DNA from: JBFWYO01 sp050186335 | GTDB lineage: Bacteria; Pseudomonadota; Alphaproteobacteria; Bin65 | Length of the DNA: 40,079 bases | Reading direction: 5' to 3' | Assembly: GCA_050186335.1 (NCBI GenBank) | Contig: JBFWYO010000044.1 | Location: 1-40,079 of the forward strand | Part shown: one piece after another, positions 1 through 7,604 of the stretch | How positions within the stretch are numbered: position 1 is the first letter of the stretch | Layout: each line of letters begins with the position of its first letter | The notes under the pieces: generated by a model | Database searches by the model: none | What the model was told of the DNA's origin: nothing | Seen by the model: the letters and a program-made list of their open reading frames with translations, nothing else | Position numbers and translations under genes: made by a program

Positions 1-1188
1 CCCAGGCAGATGTACGCCTGGTGCATCCGGCGCGAGCGCCACGGCGATCCGGAATCGGCCATGCAGGTCGAAGTGGTCGATGTACCGAAATTGGACAGCC
101 ACGACGTGCTCGTCATGGTGATGGCGGCCGGCGTCAACTACAACGGCGTGTGGGCGGCGCTCGGCAAGCCGATCTCGCCGTTCGACGTACACAAGGCGGA
201 ATTTCACGTCGCCGGCTCCGACGCCTCGGGCGTCGTTTGGGCGGTCGGCGACAAGGTGAAACGATTCAAGGTCGGCGACGAAGTCATCGTCCACTGCAAC
301 CAGGACGACGGCGACGACGAGGAATGCAACGGCGGCGATCCGATGTTCTCGCCGTCCCAGCGCATCTGGGGCTACGAGACGCCGGATGGCGCGTTCGCCC
401 AGTTCTGCCGCGTGCAGGACCGCCAGCTGATGCCGCGTCCGCGCCATCTGACCTGGGAAGAAAGCGGCTGCTACGTGCTCACCCTTGCGACCGCGTACCG
501 CATGCTGTTCGGCCATCGGCCGCATATCCTGCGTCCGGGCCATAACGTGCTGGTCTGGGGCGCTTCGGGCGGCATCGGCTCGATGGCGGTGCAATTATGC
601 GCGGCGGCCGGGGCGAACGCGATCGGCATCATATCCGACGACAGCAAGCGCGATTTTGTCTTCTCGCTCGGCGCCAAGCACGTCATCAACCGCAACGAGT
701 TCAAATGCTGGGGCCGCATGCCGGATGTCGGCACACCCGCCTACGGCGACTACATGAAAGAGGCGCGCAAGTTCGGCGGCGCCATCTGGCAGTTCACCGG
801 CAAGGGCAACGACGTCGATTTCGTGTTCGAGCACCCGGGCGAGGCGACGTTCCCGGTCTCGTGTTTCGTCGTCAAGCGGGGCGGCATGGTGGTCTTCTGC
901 GCCGGCACCACCGGCTACAACATCACGTTCGATGCGCGCTTCGTGTGGATGCGCCAGAAGCGCATCCAGGGCTCGCATTTCGCGAATCTTTTGCAGGCCT
1001 CGCAGGCCAACCGTTTGGTCATCGAACGGCGCATCGATCCGTGCATGTCGGAAGTGTTCTCGTGGCTTGATATCCCGCGCGCGCACACCAAGATGCAGAA
1101 GAACCAGCACAAGCCGGGCAACATGGCCGTGCTCGTGCAGGCCAAACGTCCGGGCTTGCGCACGCTGGAAGATGCGATATACGCGTAA
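1..1188 (+). CDS. ccr: Crotonyl-CoA carboxylase/reductase, 5' end outside window
   Basis: NADPH-dependent reductive carboxylation of crotonyl-CoA to ethylmalonyl-CoA, the signature step of the ethylmalonyl-CoA pathway. The frame is open from base 1 (PRQM...), so the start lies upstream; about 395 residues remain of a family usually around 430. Visible are the zinc-less MDR fold with AAGVNYNGVWAALG near the N-terminus, the Ccr-specific stretch HCNQDDGDDEECNGGDPMF around residues 95-113, GYETPDGAFAQF, and the dinucleotide-binding loop WGASGGIGS near residue 185. Ordinary MDR alcohol dehydrogenases lack the CNGGDPMFSPSQRIWGYE block. The next gene starts 22 bp downstream and mcd of the same pathway follows it. 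Identity is secure; only the N-terminus is missing. Confidence 0.96.
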   Translation, partial: PRQMYAWCIRRERHGDPESAMQVEVVDVPKLDSHDVLVMVMAAGVNYNGVWAALGKPISPFDVHKAEFHVAGSDASGVVWAVGDKVKRFKVGDEVIVHCNQDDGDDEECNGGDPMFSPSQRIWGYETPDGAFAQFCRVQDRQLMPRPRHLTWEESGCYVLTLATAYRMLFGHRPHILRPGHNVLVWGASGGIGSMAVQLCAAAGANAIGIISDDSKRDFVFSLGAKHVINRNEFKCWGRMPDVGTPAYGDYMKEARKFGGAIWQFTGKGNDVDFVFEHPGEATFPVSCFVVKRGGMVVFCAGTTGYNITFDARFVWMRQKRIQGSHFANLLQASQANRLVIERRIDPCMSEVFSWLDIPRAHTKMQKNQHKPGNMAVLVQAKRPGLRTLEDAIYA

Positions 1189-1210
1189 GCCCTGGAACGG
1201 GAGTAATTCG

Positions 1211-2596
1211 ATGGGCTTTGCGGCGGCGCGCGCCGGGCTTTCGGCCGGATCTGCGATGGCACGCTGGACGGCGGCAGGGCTTGCCTGCGCGCTGGTCGCG
1301 GTTGCCGGCCTAGGTTCCGCGTTCGCGCAATCCGCCTTGCCGCTCGCCGACCCGCCGGCCAAGCCCGCCAAACCGGCCAAGCCCAAGCCCAAGCCGGTGC
1401 GCGCCACGATTCCGGCCCCCGATCCAGTGCCCGCGCAGTGTGTGCCGGGCAAGACCGCGATCCGCCCCGGGGGTGCCATGCTGATCTATTCGGCCGACGT
1501 CGATCCCAAAAAGCTGCTCACCGTGGCCGCGGTCGGCGACGTGCTGCTGCACGATACGGTGCAGGCCTATGCGGCGAAGCACGAGCAGGGGTTCCTGCCG
1601 TTGATGCGCCCGGTCGCCGATCTGATCGGCGCCGCCGATGTCGCGTTCGCCAACCTCGAAGGCCCGGCGGCCTACAACGTGGTCAGCAACGGCCGCGAAG
1701 TGCGCGAACCGAAGACGCGCTACGACAAGGCGGTCTATTCCGGCTACCCGATGTTCAACTACCACCCGTCGATCGCCCGGGCGCTCAAGCAGACCGGCTT
1801 CGACGTGATTCTGACCGCCAACAACCATGCGCTGGATCGTCACGCGCTCGGCGCCGACCGCACGCTCGACGCGCTGAAGCAGGCCGGGCTGAATACCACC
1901 GGCACCAAGAAGCGCGATGGCATGGACGCGCCGTGGCACACGGTCACCAAGGTCGAATCGAAAGCCGGCACCCATAACATCGCGTGGCTTGGCTGCACCT
2001 ACGGCACCAACGATGTGCCGGACCGGTTCAGCCAGGTGCTCAACTGCTACGCGCACAAGGACAAGGTGCTGGCGGAAATTGCGGCGCTGCGCGCGCGGCC
2101 GGATATTCACGCGGTCGTGCTCGCCCCACACTGGGGCGTCGAGTATCAGCATCAGCCGGAACAGCCGCAGATCGATCTCGCGCGCCAGGCGATCGACGCG
2201 GGTGCGACGGCGGTGATCGGCACGCATCCGCACGTCATCCAGCCGTTCGAGAAATACGTCGCCAAGGACGGCCGCGAAGGCTTCATCGCGTATTCGCTGG
2301 GCAATTTCGTCTCCAACCAGATCGGCCTGCCGCGGCGGTCGACGGTCATGCTGCTGCTCGGCCTCGCGCCCGACGCCAAAAGCGGCAAGCTCGCCGTGGC
2401 GACCGTCGGCTATGTGCCGCTGGCGATGATCCGCCGGGCCGATCCGAACAACGCGCACAGCGTCGAGGCGATCGACCGCAGCGCGCAGAAAGAGGCTGCG
2501 GAAAACCGCGCCCACCTGATGAAGCTGCTGCCGCCGGGCAATCTGCACCCGCCGACGACCGATTTCTGGGCCGGGTGGAACTGCCCGAAGCAATAG
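1211..2596 (+). CDS. CapA-family (PGA_cap) metallophosphatase-like protein
   Basis: 461-residue exported protein of the CapA/poly-gamma-glutamate synthesis family, a calcineurin-like metallophosphatase fold. The ATG at 1211 has GGGAG eight bases upstream; an internal ATG at 1256 (MARWTAAGL) is an alternative that leaves a tidier signal peptide ending near FAQS. A Pro/Lys/Ala-rich linker (PAKPAKPKPKP) precedes the catalytic domain. Family motifs are AAVGDVLLHD, FANLEGPA, ILTANNHALD, VLAPHWGVEY and IGTHPHVIQP, covering the expected metal-binding Asp, Asn and His residues. It sits between ccr and mcd, probably cotranscribed with ccr. Substrate is unknown; capsule synthesis is not implied, since no capB/capC homologue is nearby. 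Confidence 0.88.
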   Translation: MGFAAARAGLSAGSAMARWTAAGLACALVAVAGLGSAFAQSALPLADPPAKPAKPAKPKPKPVRATIPAPDPVPAQCVPGKTAIRPGGAMLIYSADVDPKKLLTVAAVGDVLLHDTVQAYAAKHEQGFLPLMRPVADLIGAADVAFANLEGPAAYNVVSNGREVREPKTRYDKAVYSGYPMFNYHPSIARALKQTGFDVILTANNHALDRHALGADRTLDALKQAGLNTTGTKKRDGMDAPWHTVTKVESKAGTHNIAWLGCTYGTNDVPDRFSQVLNCYAHKDKVLAEIAALRARPDIHAVVLAPHWGVEYQHQPEQPQIDLARQAIDAGATAVIGTHPHVIQPFEKYVAKDGREGFIAYSLGNFVSNQIGLPRRSTVMLLLGLAPDAKSGKLAVATVGYVPLAMIRRADPNNAHSVEAIDRSAQKEAAENRAHLMKLLPPGNLHPPTTDFWAGWNCPKQ

Positions 2597-2634
2597 TGCG
2601 TACCTAACCGGGCGACGGCCGCGCGCCCCTCCGA

Positions 2635-2705
2635 CCCCTCACCCTCCCGCTGACGCGGGACCCGCCCTCTCCGCGCGTTTGCGGGGACAGGGCCGGGGTG
2701 AGGGG
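2635..2705. repeat. Intergenic palindromic repeat, CCCCTCACCC type
   Basis: The 10-bp arms CCCCTCACCC (2635-2644) and GGGTGAGGGG (2696-2705) are perfect inverted repeats enclosing further GC-rich self-complementary sequence (CTCCCGCTGACGCGGGA). Elements of this shape are common, REP-like intergenic repeats in alphaproteobacteria. It ends 17 bp before the mcd start and could form a hairpin between the capA-like and mcd transcripts. Confidence 0.7.
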
Positions 2706-2722
2706 CCGCTCAAGAGGATCCG

Positions 2723-4411
2723 ATGCCCCAACGTGCCGCCGCGCAAAATCCAACCGACGACCAGCTCGTTATTCCGAACCTGCTGCCGACCTGCACGCAG
2801 GCGCTGCGCGCGGCCGAAAAATTCGCGGCCTCGGCGCGCGAAGCCGTGCGCCAATCGGTCGCCGCCGGCGGGCGCATCGATGCCGCGAAACTCGAAGCCG
2901 AACAGTTCGCCGCGCACGGCTATGCTTGGCTGTCGACCTACGTCACCGCCCTGCGCGAAACCCTGCACTGGGCCGAGCGCATTCAGGCGGCGGGCAAGTT
3001 TTCGCCGCTCGAACAACTCATCGTGCAGGCGGCGTTCGGCGAGTATCTCGCGCAGATGGCCGGCGGCATCGCGATCTCGCAGGTCGAGATCGTCCGTCCC
3101 GCGGACATGAACGCCGCCGCGGCGGCGCTCGATCTCGCGGCCGATCGCGCGGTCGCCCTTTTGGTTTCGCGCGGCAACGGCAACGCCGTGCGGATGGAAA
3201 TCGCGCGCCATGTGGCCGCGGGCAATTTCGGCGAACTCGGCCTGGACGACGAAACCCTGGTGATGATCCGCGAGCAGTTCCGGCGTTTCGCGGAAGATAA
3301 AGTCATTCCGTTCGCGCACGATTGGCACCGCAAGGACGAGTTCATCCCGATGTCGGTGATCGACGAATTGGCGCAGCTCGGCGTGTTCGGGCTGACCGTG
3401 CCGGAGGAGTGGGGCGGGCTCGGCCTCGGCAAGGTCTCGATGTGCATCGTCACCGAGGAACTGGCGCGCGCCTACATTGGAGTCGGCTCGCTCGGCACGC
3501 GCTCGGAAATCGCCGCCGAACTGATTCGCTCCGGCGGCACCGAGGCGCAGAAGAAGAAATGGCTGCCGCTGATCGCCGGCGGCGAAATACTGCCGACCGC
3601 CGTGTTCACCGAACCAAACACCGGCTCGGACCTGGCGAGCCTCAAGACCCGCGCGATCAGGGACGGAGATATCTACAAGGTCACCGGCAACAAGACCTGG
3701 ATCACCCACGCCGCGCGCGCCGACGTGATGACGCTCTTGGTGCGCACCGATCCGAACCAGCCCGGCTACAAGGGGCTGTCGATGTTCCTGGCCGAAAAGC
3801 CGCGCGGCACCGACGAGAACCCGTTCCCGGCCAAGGGCATGAGCGGCGGCGAGATCAAGGTGCTCGGCTATCGCGGCATGAAGGAATACGAAATCGGCTT
3901 CGACGATTTCGAGGTCAAGGCGGAGAACCTGCTCGGCGGCGTCGAGGGCGAAGGCTTCAAGCAGCTGATGGCGACTTTCGAGTCCGCGCGCATCCAGACC
4001 GCGGCGCGCGCGGTCGGTGTGGCGCAGAACGCCATGGAACTGGGCCTGAAATACGCCACCGAGCGCGTGCAGTTCGGCAAGCCGATCTACGCTTTCCCGC
4101 GCGTCGCCGGCAAGCTCGCCTGGATGGCGGTCGAGACCATGCTGGCGCGCCAGCTGACGTATTTTGCCGCGCGCGAGCGCGACGGCGAGCGGCGCTGCGA
4201 TATCGAGGCCGGCATGGCGAAGCTGTTGGCCGCGCGCGTCGCCTGGGCGAACGCCGACAATGCGCTGCAGGTGCACGGCGGCAACGGCTACGCCGAGGAA
4301 TACGAAATCAGCCGCGTGCTGTGCGACGCGCGCATTCTCAATATTTTCGAGGGTGCGGCGGAAATCCAGGCCCAGGTGATCGCGCGCGGGCTGCTGGAGC
4401 GCAGGAATTAA
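2723..4411 (+). CDS. mcd: Acyl-CoA dehydrogenase, probable (2S)-methylsuccinyl-CoA dehydrogenase
   Basis: 562-residue flavoprotein, longer than the roughly 380-400 of ordinary acyl-CoA dehydrogenases, with an N-terminal extension of about 160 residues as in methylsuccinyl-CoA dehydrogenase (about 550 residues). That enzyme oxidises (2S)-methylsuccinyl-CoA to mesaconyl-CoA in the ethylmalonyl-CoA pathway. The catalytic core shows AVFTEPNTGSDLASLKT, NKTWITHAARADV, RVQFGKPI, ALQVHGGNGYAEEYE and the catalytic-base region NIFEGAAEIQ near the C-terminus. The start is preceded by AGAGGATCCG. Location two genes after ccr supports the assignment over a generic acyl-CoA dehydrogenase. Electrons would go to ETF, encoded at 20943-22759. 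Confidence 0.87.
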   Translation: MPQRAAAQNPTDDQLVIPNLLPTCTQALRAAEKFAASAREAVRQSVAAGGRIDAAKLEAEQFAAHGYAWLSTYVTALRETLHWAERIQAAGKFSPLEQLIVQAAFGEYLAQMAGGIAISQVEIVRPADMNAAAAALDLAADRAVALLVSRGNGNAVRMEIARHVAAGNFGELGLDDETLVMIREQFRRFAEDKVIPFAHDWHRKDEFIPMSVIDELAQLGVFGLTVPEEWGGLGLGKVSMCIVTEELARAYIGVGSLGTRSEIAAELIRSGGTEAQKKKWLPLIAGGEILPTAVFTEPNTGSDLASLKTRAIRDGDIYKVTGNKTWITHAARADVMTLLVRTDPNQPGYKGLSMFLAEKPRGTDENPFPAKGMSGGEIKVLGYRGMKEYEIGFDDFEVKAENLLGGVEGEGFKQLMATFESARIQTAARAVGVAQNAMELGLKYATERVQFGKPIYAFPRVAGKLAWMAVETMLARQLTYFAARERDGERRCDIEAGMAKLLAARVAWANADNALQVHGGNGYAEEYEISRVLCDARILNIFEGAAEIQAQVIARGLLERRN

Positions 4412-4585
4412 TAACATTTGGAACTAGACGACTGCAAATATTCAAGTCAAAGCCAATAATATTCCATATGCCATGCTGATAGATTCAAGAGAAATTGCCG
4501 TTTCTAGAAATACGTTGGGATCTTGCGGGACAAAGTCTAAATCGGGCAAGATGATTTGGGTGGAAATAAATCGTACAAGAAGTTC
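4412..4585 (+). ncRNA. Candidate retron msr-msd leader region
   Basis: AT-rich noncoding stretch immediately upstream of the effector, where type II retrons place the msr/msd RNA. Two short hairpins are visible: AGAAA/TTTCT around 4489-4505, and ATCTTGC (4520-4526) with GCAAGAT (4546-4552), a 7-bp stem with a 19-nt loop. I could not find a convincing long a1/a2 terminal inverted repeat or a defined priming guanosine, so the boundaries are arbitrary and the RNA may extend into the effector gene. Placement is inferred from synteny rather than from structure. Confidence 0.3.
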
Positions 4586-5167
4586 ATGTCAGTATCGGGG
4601 GCTATCGAAAGCCACAGAGGTGAATTAATCGCGGCGGCGAGCGGCTTGCCATTTATTGTTTTCTTGTGTGGCCCAAGTTTGCGTCAAACTCGCTGTAGAC
4701 CGTCAGCTCGATTACGTGAGCGGTTGTATAGAGACCTAGCCGCGGCCAAATTCGAAGTTATCCTTGGAGAAGATGACGGATTAGAGAATTCGCGCCTCGA
4801 TTTGGGGATCAATGCGCAAGACAATGAACTCGAGTTTATTCGGTCCTACTGCAATGCTGTGGTTATTATCGCAGATAGCGTTGGTGCATTCTGCGAGTTA
4901 GGTCTTTTTAGTTGGCATTTTGTTCATCGTGATGGCGTTCTTCGAAAAAATGGAAATACAGACTGTATTGTCCTGATTAACGAGAAATATAAGAAGTATC
5001 GGAGCTATCTGAACGAAGGACCAGCTGCGGCAGTGAATGGATTTGGAAAGCTGGAATTCGTAAATTTTGCCGCTTATGACTCAAATGATATTATTAAGAG
5101 ATTGTCCTCAAGGCGCGGTGTAATGACGATGGACAGGCGCGGCCGTCCAAGAAAGTCTTCGCCATGA
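4586..5167 (+). CDS. Retron-associated NDT/TIR-like effector with AT-hook-like tail
   Basis: 193-residue cytosolic protein, probable toxic effector of the retron. Residues 22-31 (PFIVFLCGPS) resemble the first strand and loop of nucleoside 2-deoxyribosyltransferase and TIR-like folds; residues 91-109 (AVVIIADSVGAFCELGLFS) resemble the strand plus catalytic Glu segment, with E104 as the candidate catalytic residue. The extreme C-terminus carries RRGRPRK, matching an AT-hook core (GRP flanked by basic residues). A TTG at 4556 would add ten residues; I prefer the ATG at 4586, though neither has a strong ribosome-binding site. Its stop overlaps the RT start (ATGA), implying translational coupling. 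Enzymatic activity is inferred only. Confidence 0.72.
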   Translation: MSVSGAIESHRGELIAAASGLPFIVFLCGPSLRQTRCRPSARLRERLYRDLAAAKFEVILGEDDGLENSRLDLGINAQDNELEFIRSYCNAVVIIADSVGAFCELGLFSWHFVHRDGVLRKNGNTDCIVLINEKYKKYRSYLNEGPAAAVNGFGKLEFVNFAAYDSNDIIKRLSSRRGVMTMDRRGRPRKSSP

Positions 5168-6630
5168 AGAAAATCCTCAATCCACAATTCACTCTTCTCG
5201 CAGTCGGTGTCTTGCAGCCGACTCTTTCAACAGAAGTTCGAGGTTTTCTTTCGAAGATCTTTTCAGACGGTGGCGATCTTCCTTCGGTGAGTGATTATGA
5301 AGAATTTCTCAGTTATCAGGAAGATTTGGGACGCGTACGTTCTTTTGAATATGAGAGAATTCGCCTTTATTCGCTTACTTATGATGGCGGTAAGTATCTA
5401 CCCGCGTACATAAGGCATATTCGCGACAAGTTTCGCCTATTCTTGCTACGAGACGCGTATAAGCTTAGAGTGCGAACGTCGTATCGGGACGATAATGTGG
5501 AATTTGATGGCGCTTCGCCGTCGGAGGACGCAAGGATCGTGGTAAAAGGAAGCGCGGCCAATAAACCCGGCCGACGCTTCGCTCCCGGCCAGGTTTATTG
5601 GCCGCGCATCTCAAAGCAGTTTGCAAGAACTGGTACTGCGGCGTCCCGATACGACATCTTCCCAAAATACTTATCGTTCGAATCGCTGGGCGATTTAGCA
5701 ACGGCGTGTGGTTCGTCCGAAGATACCTTTAATTTTGATTATGTTGGATTGGGAACAGCCGTTGGTATTTCGCCTAAGCTAATTTCTCAAATCGTTCATA
5801 ATTCTGATCGGCACTATCGGCGGTTTCTGATCCCCAAAAAAAGTGGCGGGGTACGCTCGATTGATAGTCCACGAATATTCTTGAAAGTGTTGCAATGGTT
5901 TATAATGGACTATTTGCTTCCAGATATACCAATTCATGGTTCCGTAACGTCATTCGTGCCTGGAAAGTCTGTGGTTACAAACGCGATGCCTCATTGTCGA
6001 AAGGCGTACGTTGGTAGCATTGATATTGAGCAGTTCTTCCCTAGTTTGACGATCGAGCTTGTTTCAAAGCTTTTTATAGAAAATGGGTACAACGAGATTG
6101 AAGCGTTTGTCTTATCCAAATTGGTGACGAAGCGAGGCTGCTTGCCGCAAGGTGCCCCCACTAGCCCCACGTTATCAAATGCGTTGTTGTATCGGTTTGA
6201 TGAGCAAATGACTGATTACTGTGCCGTGGGAGGTATGTCTTATTCTCGATACGCAGACGATATAACTATTAGTGGTAATGCCGGGGCCCGAATTCAAGCT
6301 GCGTTATTGCACGCAAAAAGGACTCTTCACGCGCATTATAATCTTAGAATCAACGAGAAGAAGACTCGTATTAGATCGCAGGGTTCGCAACAGCGGGTGA
6401 CTGGTGTTGTCGTAAATGAAGAGCCTGCTCCGCCACGTGTGTATCGTCGAAAAATTAGAGCTATTTTCCACGGAGCACTAAATCAACCGCATGAATACGT
6501 GGGCAGGCTCGACGAGTTGGCGGGCTATGTTGGACATCTTGACATGTTTCCCAAAATATCAGGTTCAAAAGATATAAGGGAATACAAGGCAGTTCTGGAG
6601 AAACTTCGGGCAATCCAAAATCTTCAATGA
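5164..6630 (+). CDS. Retron-type reverse transcriptase with long N-terminal extension
   Basis: 488-residue reverse transcriptase that would copy the msd RNA into msDNA. Retron hallmarks are all present: NAMPH (273-277, the NAxxH of region X), the first catalytic Asp in SIDIEQFF (D287), GCLPQGAPTSPTLSN (325-339), YADD (363-366) and RVTGVVVN (411-418, the VTG of region Y). The polymerase core occupies about 195-470. The first 190 residues are an extension that I do not recognise; typical retron RTs are 300-350 residues. Residues 131-148 are encoded by a nearly perfect palindrome (see 5552-5607), yet the frame stays open and all catalytic motifs are intact. Group II intron and DGR RTs are excluded by the X/Y motifs and the absence of a maturase or variable repeat. 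Confidence 0.92.
   Translation: MKKILNPQFTLLAVGVLQPTLSTEVRGFLSKIFSDGGDLPSVSDYEEFLSYQEDLGRVRSFEYERIRLYSLTYDGGKYLPAYIRHIRDKFRLFLLRDAYKLRVRTSYRDDNVEFDGASPSEDARIVVKGSAANKPGRRFAPGQVYWPRISKQFARTGTAASRYDIFPKYLSFESLGDLATACGSSEDTFNFDYVGLGTAVGISPKLISQIVHNSDRHYRRFLIPKKSGGVRSIDSPRIFLKVLQWFIMDYLLPDIPIHGSVTSFVPGKSVVTNAMPHCRKAYVGSIDIEQFFPSLTIELVSKLFIENGYNEIEAFVLSKLVTKRGCLPQGAPTSPTLSNALLYRFDEQMTDYCAVGGMSYSRYADDITISGNAGARIQAALLHAKRTLHAHYNLRINEKKTRIRSQGSQQRVTGVVVNEEPAPPRVYRRKIRAIFHGALNQPHEYVGRLDELAGYVGHLDMFPKISGSKDIREYKAVLEKLRAIQNLQ
5552..5607. repeat. Palindromic element embedded in the RT coding sequence
   Basis: Perfect 16-bp arms (5552-5567 GCGCGGCCAATAAACC and its reverse complement at 5592-5607), one C/A mismatch, then 5 more paired bases (5569-5573 with 5586-5590) and a 12-nt loop. 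It is far more GC-rich than the surrounding gene and encodes residues 131-148 of the RT at the join between the N-terminal extension and the polymerase core. This resembles the in-frame palindromic elements (RPE) of Rickettsia. Its length of 56 bp is not a multiple of 3, so any insertion involved extra flanking bases. Confidence 0.85.
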
Positions 6631-6860
6631 CCCGAAATTTTTCAGGCGTAGATAATTTTCATCCCGCTTGTTTGAATAAGTCGCAGCAGTTCCAAGTGAT
6701 GCGACATTCATTGTTGGCTGATGCACTTAATTCGTGTCCGCCCATATGATCGGCGCAAAAACGTTCCGCGCATGTGGAATTTCCAACAGTTGATGCAACT
6801 AATGTTTGCCGCGCCCCCGCGCCTGCGCTTAGTATTGCCTGGAACAGGCAGATAAGGTTC

Positions 6861-7196
6861 ATGCAGCGATTTTTCCGCCGGCTTTTTCTTGCGCTTGCGA
6901 TCGTGGCGGCTTCCGCCGGCGGCGCGCAGGCGTGCGATTGGAAGGCCGCGCGCGAGCAGGCCAACAGCGTGGTCGGCCGCGACGGCGACGAATGGACCGC
7001 GTTCCTGAAATGCCGCGACCGCAATCACGTCCAGTTCCTCGACAATTACGGCATCGTCAATTGCGTCATCCAGTCGCTCGAGGGGAGCAAGCCGGCGCAG
7101 GACAATCTGCGCGCCTGCCACGCGCGCGATTTCTTCCAGCTCAGCCGGCTGGTCGGCGATCTGTGCGCGCTCGCCAAGCGCGGCTGGGCCTGCTAG
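6861..7196 (+). CDS. Small exported cysteine-containing protein
   Basis: 111-residue protein of unknown function. The N-terminus MQRFFRRLFLALAIVAASAGGAQA is a clear Sec signal peptide with a likely cleavage after AQA. The mature part of about 87 residues contains six cysteines (CDW, KCRD, NCV, ACH, LCA and a terminal Cys), consistent with disulfides in the periplasm. The ATG is preceded by GATAAGG. GC content returns to the chromosomal level here, so this gene lies outside the retron island. I do not recognise the family. Confidence 0.72.
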   Translation: MQRFFRRLFLALAIVAASAGGAQACDWKAAREQANSVVGRDGDEWTAFLKCRDRNHVQFLDNYGIVNCVIQSLEGSKPAQDNLRACHARDFFQLSRLVGDLCALAKRGWAC

Positions 7197-7263
7197 CGGG
7201 CGGGCCGGCCGTCGCACGGCGCGATACCGAAACGTCAAATCCGATCAACCGAGGGAGCACCGC

Positions 7264-7554
7264 ATGAAAATCGTCGTCGTCGCCACGCGCAGCACCAAGC
7301 ACACGGCCGAGGAATTCGCGCCGCTCCTGGCGCCTGAAGCCAAGATGGCGATGAAATTATGGGCCGGCGATTTCATCCGTGAACTTTATGCGCGCAAGGA
7401 CGGCAAGGGCGCGGTGCTGGTGTGCGAGGCGGTGAGCGAGGAGGAGGCCCGGCAGAAACTGGGCCAGCTGCCGCTGGTGCAGAAGGGCATGCTGACGATG
7501 GAGTTTTACCCGGTCGGCCCGTATCGCGCGATCGTGCAGCTGGCCGAAGGCTGA
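7264..7554 (+). CDS. Small dimeric alpha-beta barrel protein, muconolactone isomerase-like
   Basis: 96-residue cytosolic protein with the length and pattern of the muconolactone isomerase/YciI-type ferredoxin-like fold: a first strand (MKIVVVATRS), a helix region, KGAVLVCEAVSEEEARQKLGQLPLV in the middle, and the final strand EFYPVGPYRAIVQ. Such proteins form dimers or oligomers with varied enzymatic roles, and many have no assigned substrate. GAGGGAGCACCGC lies directly upstream of the ATG. It follows the small exported protein by 67 bp and is followed by a repeat array, so context gives no functional clue. Confidence 0.7.
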   Translation: MKIVVVATRSTKHTAEEFAPLLAPEAKMAMKLWAGDFIRELYARKDGKGAVLVCEAVSEEEARQKLGQLPLVQKGMLTMEFYPVGPYRAIVQLAEG

Positions 7555-7604
7555 ACGGGGCGGCCAGGACGGCGCGAGATTGTGGCGCCGAATCGCTTTA
7601 TCTC

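Larger units (their letters stand above)
4412..6630 (+). other. Retron defence island (ncRNA candidate, effector, RT)
   Basis: Base composition falls sharply from about 65-70% GC to well below 50% after the mcd stop and recovers near 6780, marking an acquired island. It contains an untranslated leader, a 193-residue effector with a nucleoside-deoxyribosyltransferase/TIR-like sequence, and a retron-type reverse transcriptase overlapping it by 4 bp. The order leader-effector-RT is that of type II retrons such as Ec86 (msr/msd, NDT effector, RT). Retrons act as abortive-infection systems in which RT and msDNA hold the effector inactive. No flanking direct repeat or integrase was found. Confidence 0.8.

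Noticed and set aside
5552..5607. Reading the RT-internal hairpin as a transcription terminator or as the msd itself
   Set aside because: No T-run follows it, and the reading frame and downstream catalytic motifs are intact; retron ncRNAs lie outside the RT gene. An inserted palindromic element is the simpler view.
4412..6630. Group II intron or diversity-generating retroelement
   Set aside because: No maturase/HNH region, no intron ribozyme ends, and no variable/template repeat pair; the X and Y motifs are retron-specific.
6631..6860. Downstream interval as the retron ncRNA
   Set aside because: Only a 5-bp AGTTG/CAACT hairpin and no extended inverted repeats were seen; the upstream interval fits known gene order better. 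Kept as an alternative.
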